Assembly: GCA_964576475.1 (NCBI GenBank)
Contig: CAZNVG010000015.1
Coordinates: 1 to 23,694 of the forward strand
Source of the DNA: CAZNVG01 sp964576475
Lineage (GTDB): Bacteria; Patescibacteriota; Saccharimonadia; Saccharimonadales; CAZNVG01
Length of the DNA: 23,694 nucleotides
Direction of reading: 5' to 3'
Shown here: positions 8,022 to 14,174 of the stretch, piece after piece
Position numbering within the stretch: position 1 is the first letter of the stretch
How the letters are laid out: the number at the start of each line of letters is the position of its first letter
Made by a program: the position numbers and the translations under genes
Notes under the pieces: model-generated
The model's database searches: none
Seen by the model: only the letters and a program-made list of their open reading frames with translations
What the model was told of the DNA's origin: nothing

Positions 8022-8777
8022 ATGGAAATGCTTGTCGATAAACATCTCTATGACTTTGAACTCTGGGAACGAGAGCTCAAAACAATGAATAGCGACGAGT
8101 TACGTGAGCGATTCTTTCTTGATGTGCAATCATGGACTACATTTGAAGACAGAGCACAAATGTCGGCAGCGTTTGAACTTGCGGCATTCTTGCACGCAGA
8201 CGACCAGTACGGCAATGACGAATATACGAGACATACATTTAGAGTAGCGACTCGACTTGAGCATTATTATGGAGTGCGTGATGTTAATGTATTGACCGCA
8301 GCACCCCTGCACGACAGTGTTGAGGATCATCCAAAACTCATGGAGTTATTGTTGCCGAGCGATCTGCGTCGAGAAAACACAAATGCATCGGCGCTTCATT
8401 TTATTGAGCAGACTTTTAATGCAGATGTTGCATATCTGGTTGCAGGTATGACCAATCCTTGGTTTGGCGATAATCTCTCACTTGAAGAATTTCATGCAGC
8501 TTACCAACAATCGGTTTCCGATAAGATTCAGGGAGACCCCCGAAAAGCGGTTATCAAAGTAGCCGATATTGATGACAATGCACTCGGTCTACACCATGCA
8601 CCCAGCCTTGCGTTTCAGAAGCGACAAGTACCAAAATATGCGCCAATTCTGCCTATTATTAGACAGGAACTCCTGACTGGCATGCTACCGTCTGTTATGT
8701 CATCCGCGGCAGTGCCACATCTCCTTGCTAAGATAGACGCTGCTGAAGTGCGTTTTGCGGGAATTCTTTCGCGATGA
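8022..8777 (+). CDS. HD-domain phosphohydrolase, RSH/MESH1-like
   Basis: 251 residues. The metal-binding HD pattern of ppGpp hydrolases is present: His71 (TRHTFRVA), His97-Asp98 followed by Glu101-Asp102 (LHDSVED), a FNADVAYLVAGMTNP segment like the FG..VA.LV.G.T of RelA/SpoT, and Asp182 in IKVADIDDNALG, where RSH enzymes have KLADRLHN. No synthetase, TGS or ACT domain follows, so it resembles stand-alone small alarmone hydrolases. The ppGpp or NADPH substrate is family knowledge, not proven. TATAGT (8013-8018) lies too close for the ATG at 8022 on a leaderless transcript; the ATG at 8028 would fit better, so the true protein may be two residues shorter. It overlaps the next small gene by 4 bp (ATGA). 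Confidence 0.75.
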   Translation: MEMLVDKHLYDFELWERELKTMNSDELRERFFLDVQSWTTFEDRAQMSAAFELAAFLHADDQYGNDEYTRHTFRVATRLEHYYGVRDVNVLTAAPLHDSVEDHPKLMELLLPSDLRRENTNASALHFIEQTFNADVAYLVAGMTNPWFGDNLSLEEFHAAYQQSVSDKIQGDPRKAVIKVADIDDNALGLHHAPSLAFQKRQVPKYAPILPIIRQELLTGMLPSVMSSAAVPHLLAKIDAAEVRFAGILSR

Positions 8778-8932
8778 GCGACGATCCGCTTACGTGTGCA
8801 GAGAAAATGGCATATGACTCACAACAGGAGGCGGAGGCTGCATCTACGACTCTTGCCTACCGGCATGGCGAAAAGTTGAAAGTGTATCTTTGCAGAGAGT
8901 GCCATCTTTGGCACATGAGTTCCAGAGGGTAG
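8774..8932 (+). CDS. Small (52-residue) zinc-ribbon-like protein
   Basis: ATG at 8774 overlaps the TGA of the HD gene (ATGA), indicating translational coupling. The product begins MSDDPLTCAEKMAYDS and ends with YLCRECHLWHMSS. Cys8, Cys40, Cys43 and His46 form a plausible zinc site, the arrangement seen in small proteins with a C..K..Y start and a VY.C..C..WH end. The role is unknown; coupling suggests a link with the HD hydrolase. It ends 6 nt before the stop of the convergent phosphatidyltransferase gene. Confidence 0.65.
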   Translation: MSDDPLTCAEKMAYDSQQEAEAASTTLAYRHGEKLKVYLCRECHLWHMSSRG

Positions 8933-8938
8933 GGCTAC

Positions 8939-9661
8939 CTAGATAGTTTCTTCGTTTGCGGCAGGATGGGTGTAGTCTTCAAGTGCAAATACTTCTGCTG
9001 GTTCGGTATTTCGTTGATCGAGTAAATAGTCAATTCCTCGCTTGAAATAGACACCAGTTACACCGTAGCTAAAGGCAAGGGATCCAATAGCGGCAACGTT
9101 TGTAGCCGACCTGAGGTTTTCACTGGCTACTGGATAACTTTCTTCCATGGCTTTACTTGTTAAGTAGCCAGCCATCGTAACACCAGTACTGACGAACGCC
9201 CACCGTCCAGCCTCAATTGGCTTCACAGCCTCTTTGCCGAATACTTTAGCGCCTATCGTAGTGGTGCCAACCGTCAATGCTTCTCTAGCTATCATTGCTT
9301 GCACATAGGATGTTGGTGCAGCCTGTGTTTGAGCGAGACTCCTCGACGTATCTACGGCAAGAATTCGGTCTGCTGTGGCATCAAGAATCTGACCCCAAAT
9401 AGAAGCACCACCGAGCCATCCTTTCTTAGCCACATAGCCGTCAACTGTGTCGAGAGCAAATGCGCCGACCACCATAGCGCCTCCGCTCCAGTATCTTCCT
9501 TCTCGAATACGACGATTTCCATAGAAACCAAGCGCCATACGGCCAGCGGTAATAGCGTTGGCGCCAGTCAGTACTTTTTTAGAAGGATTTTTTTCGGTTC
9601 CGAGTGGCACTACTTTGTCACCACTTTCAGTATGTAATCGATAATTTGTAGGTTCTTGCAT
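8939..9661 (-). CDS. CDP-alcohol phosphatidyltransferase family membrane enzyme
   Basis: 240 residues from the ATG at 9661. The family catalytic motif is present as DTVDGYVAKKG...GQILDATAD: the four Asp residues and the G(x)3D(x)3D end of D-x2-D-G-x2-A-R-x8-G-x3-D-x3-D are recognisable, with Lys in place of Arg. Several hydrophobic segments follow. These enzymes transfer a phospho-group from a CDP-alcohol (for example CDP-diacylglycerol) to a second alcohol in the membrane; which lipid is made cannot be inferred. I chose 9661 rather than the Met five codons upstream because TACAAT (9673-9668, minus strand) leaves exactly 6 nt to this ATG, the leaderless spacing seen at other genes here. Confidence 0.8.
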   Translation of the reverse strand: MQEPTNYRLHTESGDKVVPLGTEKNPSKKVLTGANAITAGRMALGFYGNRRIREGRYWSGGAMVVGAFALDTVDGYVAKKGWLGGASIWGQILDATADRILAVDTSRSLAQTQAAPTSYVQAMIAREALTVGTTTIGAKVFGKEAVKPIEAGRWAFVSTGVTMAGYLTSKAMEESYPVASENLRSATNVAAIGSLAFSYGVTGVYFKRGIDYLLDQRNTEPAEVFALEDYTHPAANEETI

Positions 9662-9745
9662 GCAGTCATTGTACACAATGGCACTGCAAAAACCACAAGC
9701 AGTTCATTTGCGTTAACAGGGGTAGTTAGTGTACCGTGTAGTCAT

Positions 9746-10414
9746 ATGAATACCCGAACAATACATATTATTACGTTGTTCCCCGACATGGTGTCTGGTG
9801 TTCTAAACACGAGCATGATGTTCAAGGCGCAGGACAAACAACTCATTCGGTTTAACATTATTCAGCTCAGGGATTATGGTCTTGGTCCGCGTAAGCAAGT
9901 TGATGACACGCCTTATGGCGGTGGTGACGGCATGCTGTTGAAGCCAGAGCCGTTATTTTCAGCTGTTGAAGCCGCCAAGGAGATTTCTCCCAAAGCCGCC
10001 GTCTTACTTATGACACCTCGGGGTGAACGATTTGATCAGGCTTGCGCGCAATCAATTTGTGACGAAGGAAGAGATCTTATTTTTATATGTGGTCGATACG
10101 AAGGGTATGACGAGAGAATTACGCAAATAGTCGATGAGCAACTGTCGGTGGGCGATTATGTATTAACAGGAGGAGAATTGCCTGCATTGACAATCATCGA
10201 CGCCGTGGTGCGTTTGATCCCTGGGGTGCTTGGCGGAGAACAAAGTGCACAGATAGAATCTTTTTCTGACGGAGAGACGCTCGAGTTTCCTCAGTACACT
10301 CGGCCAGAGTCATTCAGGGGACAACAAGTGCCCGAGGTGCTACTGAGTGGTAATCATGCAGAAATAGAAAAATGGCGCCAAGCGCAGTCCAAAAAATCAC
10401 CGCCGCGAGTTTGA
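9746..10414 (+). CDS. trmD: tRNA (guanine-N1-)-methyltransferase
   Basis: 222 residues. TrmD makes m1G37 in tRNAs reading CNN and other codons with S-adenosylmethionine, which prevents frameshifting. The trefoil-knot SPOUT signature motifs are all present: TLFPDM near the N-terminus, LRDYG, DDTPYGGGDGM, FICGRYEGYDERI, GDYVLTGGELPA and the C-terminal YTRPESFRGQQVPEVLLSGNH. The open frame extends upstream to 9656, but homology begins at MNTRTIHI (9746). TTGCGT and a weak TACCGT (8 nt before the ATG) suggest a leaderless start. The length is slightly short of the usual 230-250 residues. The downstream promoter overlaps its stop codon. Confidence 0.95.
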   Translation: MNTRTIHIITLFPDMVSGVLNTSMMFKAQDKQLIRFNIIQLRDYGLGPRKQVDDTPYGGGDGMLLKPEPLFSAVEAAKEISPKAAVLLMTPRGERFDQACAQSICDEGRDLIFICGRYEGYDERITQIVDEQLSVGDYVLTGGELPALTIIDAVVRLIPGVLGGEQSAQIESFSDGETLEFPQYTRPESFRGQQVPEVLLSGNHAEIEKWRQAQSKKSPPRV

Positions 10415-10439
10415 CCCGCGTGGTCTAGTTTTGTATACT
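10411..10439 (+). promoter_or_regulatory. Promoter for the LysM/CHAP gene
   Basis: TTGACC at 10411-10416 overlaps the trmD stop codon. After a 17-nt spacer comes TATACT at 10434-10439. This is one of the best sigma70-like matches in the window. Transcription should begin near 10446. Confidence 0.65.
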
Positions 10440-10445
10440 AACGCT

Positions 10446-10482
10446 TAAGTGAGGTTTCTGCCACCTCTGTCAAGCTCACTTA
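10446..10482 (+). promoter_or_regulatory. Hairpin at the predicted mRNA 5' end of the LysM/CHAP gene
   Basis: TAAGTGAG (10446-10453) pairs perfectly with CTCACTTA (10475-10482). An alternative inner hairpin, GAGGT/ACCTC, uses some of the same bases, so the two are mutually exclusive. The outer stem begins at the predicted transcription start, covers the GTG at 10449 and leaves 8 nt before the ATG at 10491. Confidence 0.45.
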
Positions 10483-11621
10483 CAAAACCCATGAAATCAA
10501 TTACTAACCTGCCCATAAAGAGCATTCTGACTAGAGAGGTACACGCACTCTCAAAGCGTTTGCGTCCGCTTATTTCGCGCTCAGCGCTTATTATTCATAT
10601 TGCTTTAATTTCTGGACTTTCAGTATTTGTTTACCAGTCATCACATCATCGTAGATTGAGCTCAGCGCCAATTGTGCCACGTACCGTAGAATCAGAGGCG
10701 CCGGCAGTCATTGACGAAGTTGCTTCTGCCGGGATTGCTGCTGTAGTTGCCAAAACGGGCGGGCTTACCGAAAAAGAAAACGTTGCCAACCAAGCAGACT
10801 CGCTTACTGCACAGGTCAACTTCGCTACAGTAGACGAGAACTACCTGGCGCGACCCCAGATCGTTGTGACAGATACAAAAACGCGCAAGGACATCATCAC
10901 TTATAAGACAGTAGGTGGAGACACTGTTGGCTCACTAGCTGCTAAGTTCAACGTTACTTCCGACACTATACGATGGGCCAATGGTCTAACTGGTGATGCA
11001 CTCGCGCCAGATAAGGAACTACAGATCCCACCAATTAATGGCGTACTTTACACAGTTAAAGCTGGCGATACGCCAGAATCACTCGCTTCCAAGTACAAGG
11101 CAAGTAAAGAACAGATTATTTTCTTCAATGACATCGAGCTAACGGGACTAAAGGCTGGCGAGAAAATCATGATCCCTGGCGGCTCTATTGAAGCTGTGGT
11201 CGTGCGCACTACTAGAACAAGTACCTCTACATCGAGTTCATCGGGCAGCTATGGCTTCGCATTTGGTACGGAACCGCTTTATGGTGGAAACGGCTACAGT
11301 CTTGGCTACTGTACGTGGCACGCCGCTAATAGACGAATACAGATAGGGCGACCGCTCCCAAGAAACCTCGGCAACGCCGTTACGTGGTATGCACTCGCAC
11401 AGCAAGCTGGTATCGCCGTCGGTAGTCAGCCGCAAGCAGGTGCCGTGTTATGGCACAGGGACCGTAGCGCTGGTGGCGGACTCGGACACGTTGCCTTTGT
11501 TGAGAAGGTAAACGAAGACGGCAGCATTCTAGTGTCAGATATGAACTATCCAATTTGGAATCGAATTACAACGCGCACAATACAGCCGAGCGAGTTTGGT
11601 CGATACGGTTTCATTTACTAA
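10449..11621 (+). CDS. LysM-CHAP peptidoglycan hydrolase, membrane-anchored
   Basis: 390 residues from the GTG at 10449; the ATG at 10491 would give 376. One hydrophobic span (about 46-63) acts as signal anchor. A low-complexity region and two LysM peptidoglycan-binding repeats follow (about 151-194 and 200-244, the second as YTVKAGDTPESLASKY). A Ser/Thr-rich linker (255-267) leads to a C-terminal CHAP domain with catalytic Cys288 in GYCTWHAA and His347 in GHVAFVE. CHAP enzymes cut peptidoglycan peptide bonds or amide links. In an epibiont it could remodel its own wall or act on host wall; that is inference. The start is uncertain: GTG 10449 fits leaderless initiation, while ATG 10491 fits a structured leader. 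Confidence 0.85.
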   Translation: MRFLPPLSSSLTKPMKSITNLPIKSILTREVHALSKRLRPLISRSALIIHIALISGLSVFVYQSSHHRRLSSAPIVPRTVESEAPAVIDEVASAGIAAVVAKTGGLTEKENVANQADSLTAQVNFATVDENYLARPQIVVTDTKTRKDIITYKTVGGDTVGSLAAKFNVTSDTIRWANGLTGDALAPDKELQIPPINGVLYTVKAGDTPESLASKYKASKEQIIFFNDIELTGLKAGEKIMIPGGSIEAVVVRTTRTSTSTSSSSGSYGFAFGTEPLYGGNGYSLGYCTWHAANRRIQIGRPLPRNLGNAVTWYALAQQAGIAVGSQPQAGAVLWHRDRSAGGGLGHVAFVEKVNEDGSILVSDMNYPIWNRITTRTIQPSEFGRYGFIY

Positions 11622-11659
11622 ATTGATAAAATTCACAAAATATGTCAATATATATCTAA

Positions 11660-12919
11660 ATGTTTGTAGATAAAGTCACAGTTTCAGTAAAAGCAGGGAA
11701 TGGCGGCAACGGAGCCGTCAGTTTTCGTCATGAAAAATATGTTGATAAGGGCGGACCCGATGGTGGTGACGGCGGAAATGGCGGCGATGTCATATTCGTA
11801 GCCGAACATAACCAGAGCAGTCTTGCGGCATTTCGCTTTCAACCTAAACTTAACGCAGAATCAGGTGTCAATGGATCAAAGCGCAAAAAGCGCGGCGCCA
11901 GCGGTGACGACCTCTTGGTTAAAGTGCCTGTCGGTACAGTTGTCGTTCGAGACGATCGTATAGTTGCAGATCTCACAGAAGAAGGACAGCGAGCAACAGT
12001 TGCAGAAGGCGGCCGCGGAGGGTTCGGAAACGCGCACTTTATTAGCTCAACGCGCCAGGCTCCACGAGTTGCCGAGCTTGGAGAAAAAGGTGATGACTAC
12101 ACCTTGATTTTAGAGCTTAAAATGTTAGCTGATGTTGGATTAATTGGACTGCCTAATGCCGGCAAGTCTACTTTTCTATCAGTCGTCAGTAACGCCACAC
12201 CAGAAATTGCTGACTACCCGTTCACGACACTAAAACCTAATCTTGGCGTAGCCGATTTTGATAGTCATTCACTTTTGATCGCCGATATCCCTGGTCTCAT
12301 AGAAGGAGCCAGCAAGGGTAAGGGGCTCGGAGTTGAGTTCCTTCGCCACGTGGAGCGTACCCAGGTGCTCTTGCATCTAATTGATGTCACGAGTAATGAT
12401 GTCGTAGCCGATTATGAAACCATTCGAAAAGAGCTTCGTGAATACGCAGTCGATATGACCAAAAAGCCACAGATCGTCGCCCTTACCAAGACCGACACAC
12501 TTGACGAAGAACTCGTAGCGATGCAGATGAAAGAACTCAGAGCGGTTTTGCCCGTTCGCACAAAACTTATTGCTATAACCGCTAAGAATAAACAGAGCTT
12601 ACTTGAAGTTCTCAGGGAAACATACAAGATTGTAGTCAGACAGAGGAAGAAGAAAACTGTCGCCATAGATCCAGATGCCGTACCAATCTACGAGCTACAG
12701 AATGATGATGCTTGGCGCGTTACAGTTACGGGAACGACGTACATAGTAAGTGGAAGAAAAATAGAGCGATTTGCCGAGAGAACAGACACTGAGAGTGAAT
12801 ACGGCGTACGTCGACTAAGAGATATCATGCGCAAAATGGGTATTATGCATGAACTGGAGCGCAAAAAAGCCGAACGCGGCACCGTAATTCATATCGGAAA
12901 CAAATCCATCAAATACTAG
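11660..12919 (+). CDS. obgE: Obg-family GTPase, ribosome assembly
   Basis: 419 residues. The glycine-rich Obg fold (1-157; for example GGPDGGDGGNGGDV, GGRGGFGN) is followed by the GTPase domain. G1 is GLPNAGKST, the PFTT switch follows, G3 is DIPGLIEGA and G4 is TKTD, a variant of the usual NKxD. A C-terminal OCT domain (about 345-419) contains WRVTVTG and RKIERF. Obg binds the large ribosomal subunit and links growth to guanine nucleotide levels. The start is leaderless-like: TTGATA, an AT-rich spacer and an ATATAT element end 6 nt before the ATG. A terminator follows 29 nt after the stop. Confidence 0.95.
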   Translation: MFVDKVTVSVKAGNGGNGAVSFRHEKYVDKGGPDGGDGGNGGDVIFVAEHNQSSLAAFRFQPKLNAESGVNGSKRKKRGASGDDLLVKVPVGTVVVRDDRIVADLTEEGQRATVAEGGRGGFGNAHFISSTRQAPRVAELGEKGDDYTLILELKMLADVGLIGLPNAGKSTFLSVVSNATPEIADYPFTTLKPNLGVADFDSHSLLIADIPGLIEGASKGKGLGVEFLRHVERTQVLLHLIDVTSNDVVADYETIRKELREYAVDMTKKPQIVALTKTDTLDEELVAMQMKELRAVLPVRTKLIAITAKNKQSLLEVLRETYKIVVRQRKKKTVAIDPDAVPIYELQNDDAWRVTVTGTTYIVSGRKIERFAERTDTESEYGVRRLRDIMRKMGIMHELERKKAERGTVIHIGNKSIKY

Positions 12920-12947
12920 ACAAATAAGCATAAATGTGTTAAAATTG

Positions 12948-12972
12948 CACCGAATTACACTTCGGTGTTTTT
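12948..12972 (+). terminator. Intrinsic terminator after obgE
   Basis: CACCGAA (12948-12954) pairs perfectly with TTCGGTG (12961-12967) around a 6-nt loop and is followed by TTTTT. It separates obgE transcription from the GC-rich gene downstream. Confidence 0.85.
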
Positions 12973-12978
12973 CGTTAT

Positions 12979-13052
12979 TTGACAGATAGCCAATTGAAGC
13001 GCTAGGTGAGGTACGTGTGCTTTTATGACAGAGCACACCTATCTCATCTAGC
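12979..13052 (+). promoter_or_regulatory. Consensus -35 and a 52-nt near-perfect hairpin before the GC-rich gene
   Basis: TTGACA at 12979-12984 is a perfect -35, but 17 nt on there is only a poor -10 (CTAGGT). From 13001 to 13052 the sequence folds into one long stem. The arm beginning GCTAGGTGAGGTACG (13001-13021) pairs with the arm ending CTATCTCATCTAGC (13032-13052): 18 Watson-Crick pairs, two G-U pairs and one C-C mismatch, with a 10-nt loop. There is no U-tract. It could be a leader RNA structure, an operator, or the edge of an inserted cassette. Confidence 0.65.
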
Positions 13053-13119
13053 AAATGGAAACACCCACTTGCAGCAATCAGAGATTGTCGGCATCAAGCC
13101 GAGTGAGAGAGAGGAAATC

Positions 13120-14001
13120 ATGACCTCGGTCATCACCCGCAAGTCCACCCACCCCTTCACCAACCTGACCATCAAGACCAAGACGAAGGTCTCGGGCTTC
13201 ACCGCCGGCACGGAGACGGTCATCAACGAACTGCTCACGCAGCTGTTCGGTGACTTCGTCTCCGCCATCGACCTCGTGGAGCCCAAGCTGCAGAAGCTCA
13301 TCACCGAGCCGATGCCCGGCCAGTTCACCAAGTCGCGAACCAGCATGGTCAGCGGCGTCAACGGTGTGCGCGTCGAGGTTCAGGTCGACGTCCAGATCGA
13401 CTCGATCGTCGATGCCGAACGCATCAACGAGATCGTGTCCTTCCTGTTCGAGCCGATCCTCAGCACGTCGATGTCGGCGATCGCACGTGGCGGTCTGTTC
13501 ACGCGCACGGACCTTCAGCGTCTGCGCAGCGAACACCTTCCGCCGTTCGCGGACATCGTGAGCCAGCTGGCCGGCTTCGTGGCGTCGACGTTCCAGTCGA
13601 TGGGCAGCAAGCGCACCGACTTCGGTTCGCGTCACAACTTCAGCGCCTTCGACAAGACGTTCATGCAGAACGAGAACCCGGATCGCGACCTCTACTCGCG
13701 CCTCGGTGATCTCGCCACGCGAGCACACCGCAAGGGTGCCGGCGCGCATCGTTCCGGAGCCGACACGTCCTTCTCGACCACGTCGGGTTCGATGTCCGGC
13801 GAGGACTTCCTCGAGCGACTCGGCGATCTCGATCGCTTCTTCGCTCCCGGCTTCGGTCTCGTCGACGCCATGGAGGAGAGCCCGCTCTTCGAGCGCATCG
13901 TCGGTGACGGCTTCGTGCTCGAGATGTTCGAGGTGGTCCCTCCGCCGTTCAAGACCTACGGCGACCTCAAGGATCGCCGACGCGACAGCGCCACGAGCTG
14001 A
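13120..14001 (+). CDS. Unrecognised 293-residue protein, strongly GC-rich
   Basis: The start at 13120 is chosen over the longer open frame because GAGAGGAAATC places a Shine-Dalgarno 5 nt upstream of this ATG. There is no signal peptide or membrane span. The first half (about 1-170) is mixed, with beta-prone strands (VEVQVDVQIDSIV) and helices. Then comes a polar Ser/Gly/Thr segment (about 205-225), and the C-terminal helix-turn part ends FKTYGDLKDRRRDSATS. I recognise no family. Of its first 60 codons 58 end in G or C by my count, versus about 23 in obgE next door, a strong sign of foreign origin or special selection. A hairpin and a hammerhead ribozyme follow the stop. Shadow frames on the other strand reflect the high GC only. 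Confidence 0.8.
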   Translation: MTSVITRKSTHPFTNLTIKTKTKVSGFTAGTETVINELLTQLFGDFVSAIDLVEPKLQKLITEPMPGQFTKSRTSMVSGVNGVRVEVQVDVQIDSIVDAERINEIVSFLFEPILSTSMSAIARGGLFTRTDLQRLRSEHLPPFADIVSQLAGFVASTFQSMGSKRTDFGSRHNFSAFDKTFMQNENPDRDLYSRLGDLATRAHRKGAGAHRSGADTSFSTTSGSMSGEDFLERLGDLDRFFAPGFGLVDAMEESPLFERIVGDGFVLEMFEVVPPPFKTYGDLKDRRRDSATS

Positions 14002-14016
14002 TCGTCGGGTGAGTAC

Positions 14017-14050
14017 GGGGCAGCAGCCACGAGAAAGAAGGCTGCGCCCC
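14017..14050 (+). other. Hairpin just after the GC-rich gene
   Basis: GGGGC (14017-14021) and GCAGCC (14023-14028) pair with GGCTGC (14040-14045) and GCCCC (14046-14050): an 11-bp stem with one bulged A and an 11-nt loop. It begins 15 nt after the stop. It lacks a U-tract, so it is more likely an RNA-stabilising 3' structure than a terminator. Confidence 0.65.
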
Positions 14051-14098
14051 CACAAGGGTCGTTTCCAATCAATTCTTTCTCCTCTGGCTGTCTGTCCC

Positions 14099-14158
14099 CC
14101 TCACTTCAATGACTACTTTGTCATTCTGACGAGTCCTCTGTAAGGACGAAAAGCGAGG
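14099..14158 (+). ncRNA. Hammerhead ribozyme, type III topology (HHR1), 3' of the GC-rich 293-residue gene
   Basis: Stem III 5' arm CCTCACTT (14099-14106), C17 at 14107, and predicted cleavage between 14107 and 14108. Stem I is AATGAC/GTCATT (14108-14113, 14120-14125) with a 6-nt loop. Core CTGACGA is at 14126-14132. Stem II is GTCCT/AGGAC (14133-14137, 14143-14147) with loop CTGTA. Core GAAA is at 14148-14151. Stem III 3' arm AAGCGAGG (14151-14158) starts with the last A of GAAA. Every conserved core base is present, including the A15.1-U16.1 and G10.1-C11.1 pairs; the cleavage triplet is UUC. Stem III has one A-C mismatch (14103/14154). The fold starts 97 nt after the stop of the upstream gene and ends 16 nt before the photolyase frame. 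By position it could process the 3' end of the first or the 5' end of the second. Confidence 0.87.
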
Positions 14159-14174
14159 TATACTAAGGTCAGTT

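Noticed and set aside
12973..13119. A second (5') ribozyme in the leader that would allow mRNA circularisation
   Set aside because: I looked in all three cassette leaders for hammerhead and twister-like conserved words and found none. Structure is present, but no known ribozyme core is recognisable by eye.
13078..14055. 325-codon open frame on the minus strand opposite the unknown GC-rich gene
   Set aside because: It is Arg/Glu/Val-rich antisense shadow composition and has no ribosome site. The plus strand has a Shine-Dalgarno-led start and normal amino acid make-up.
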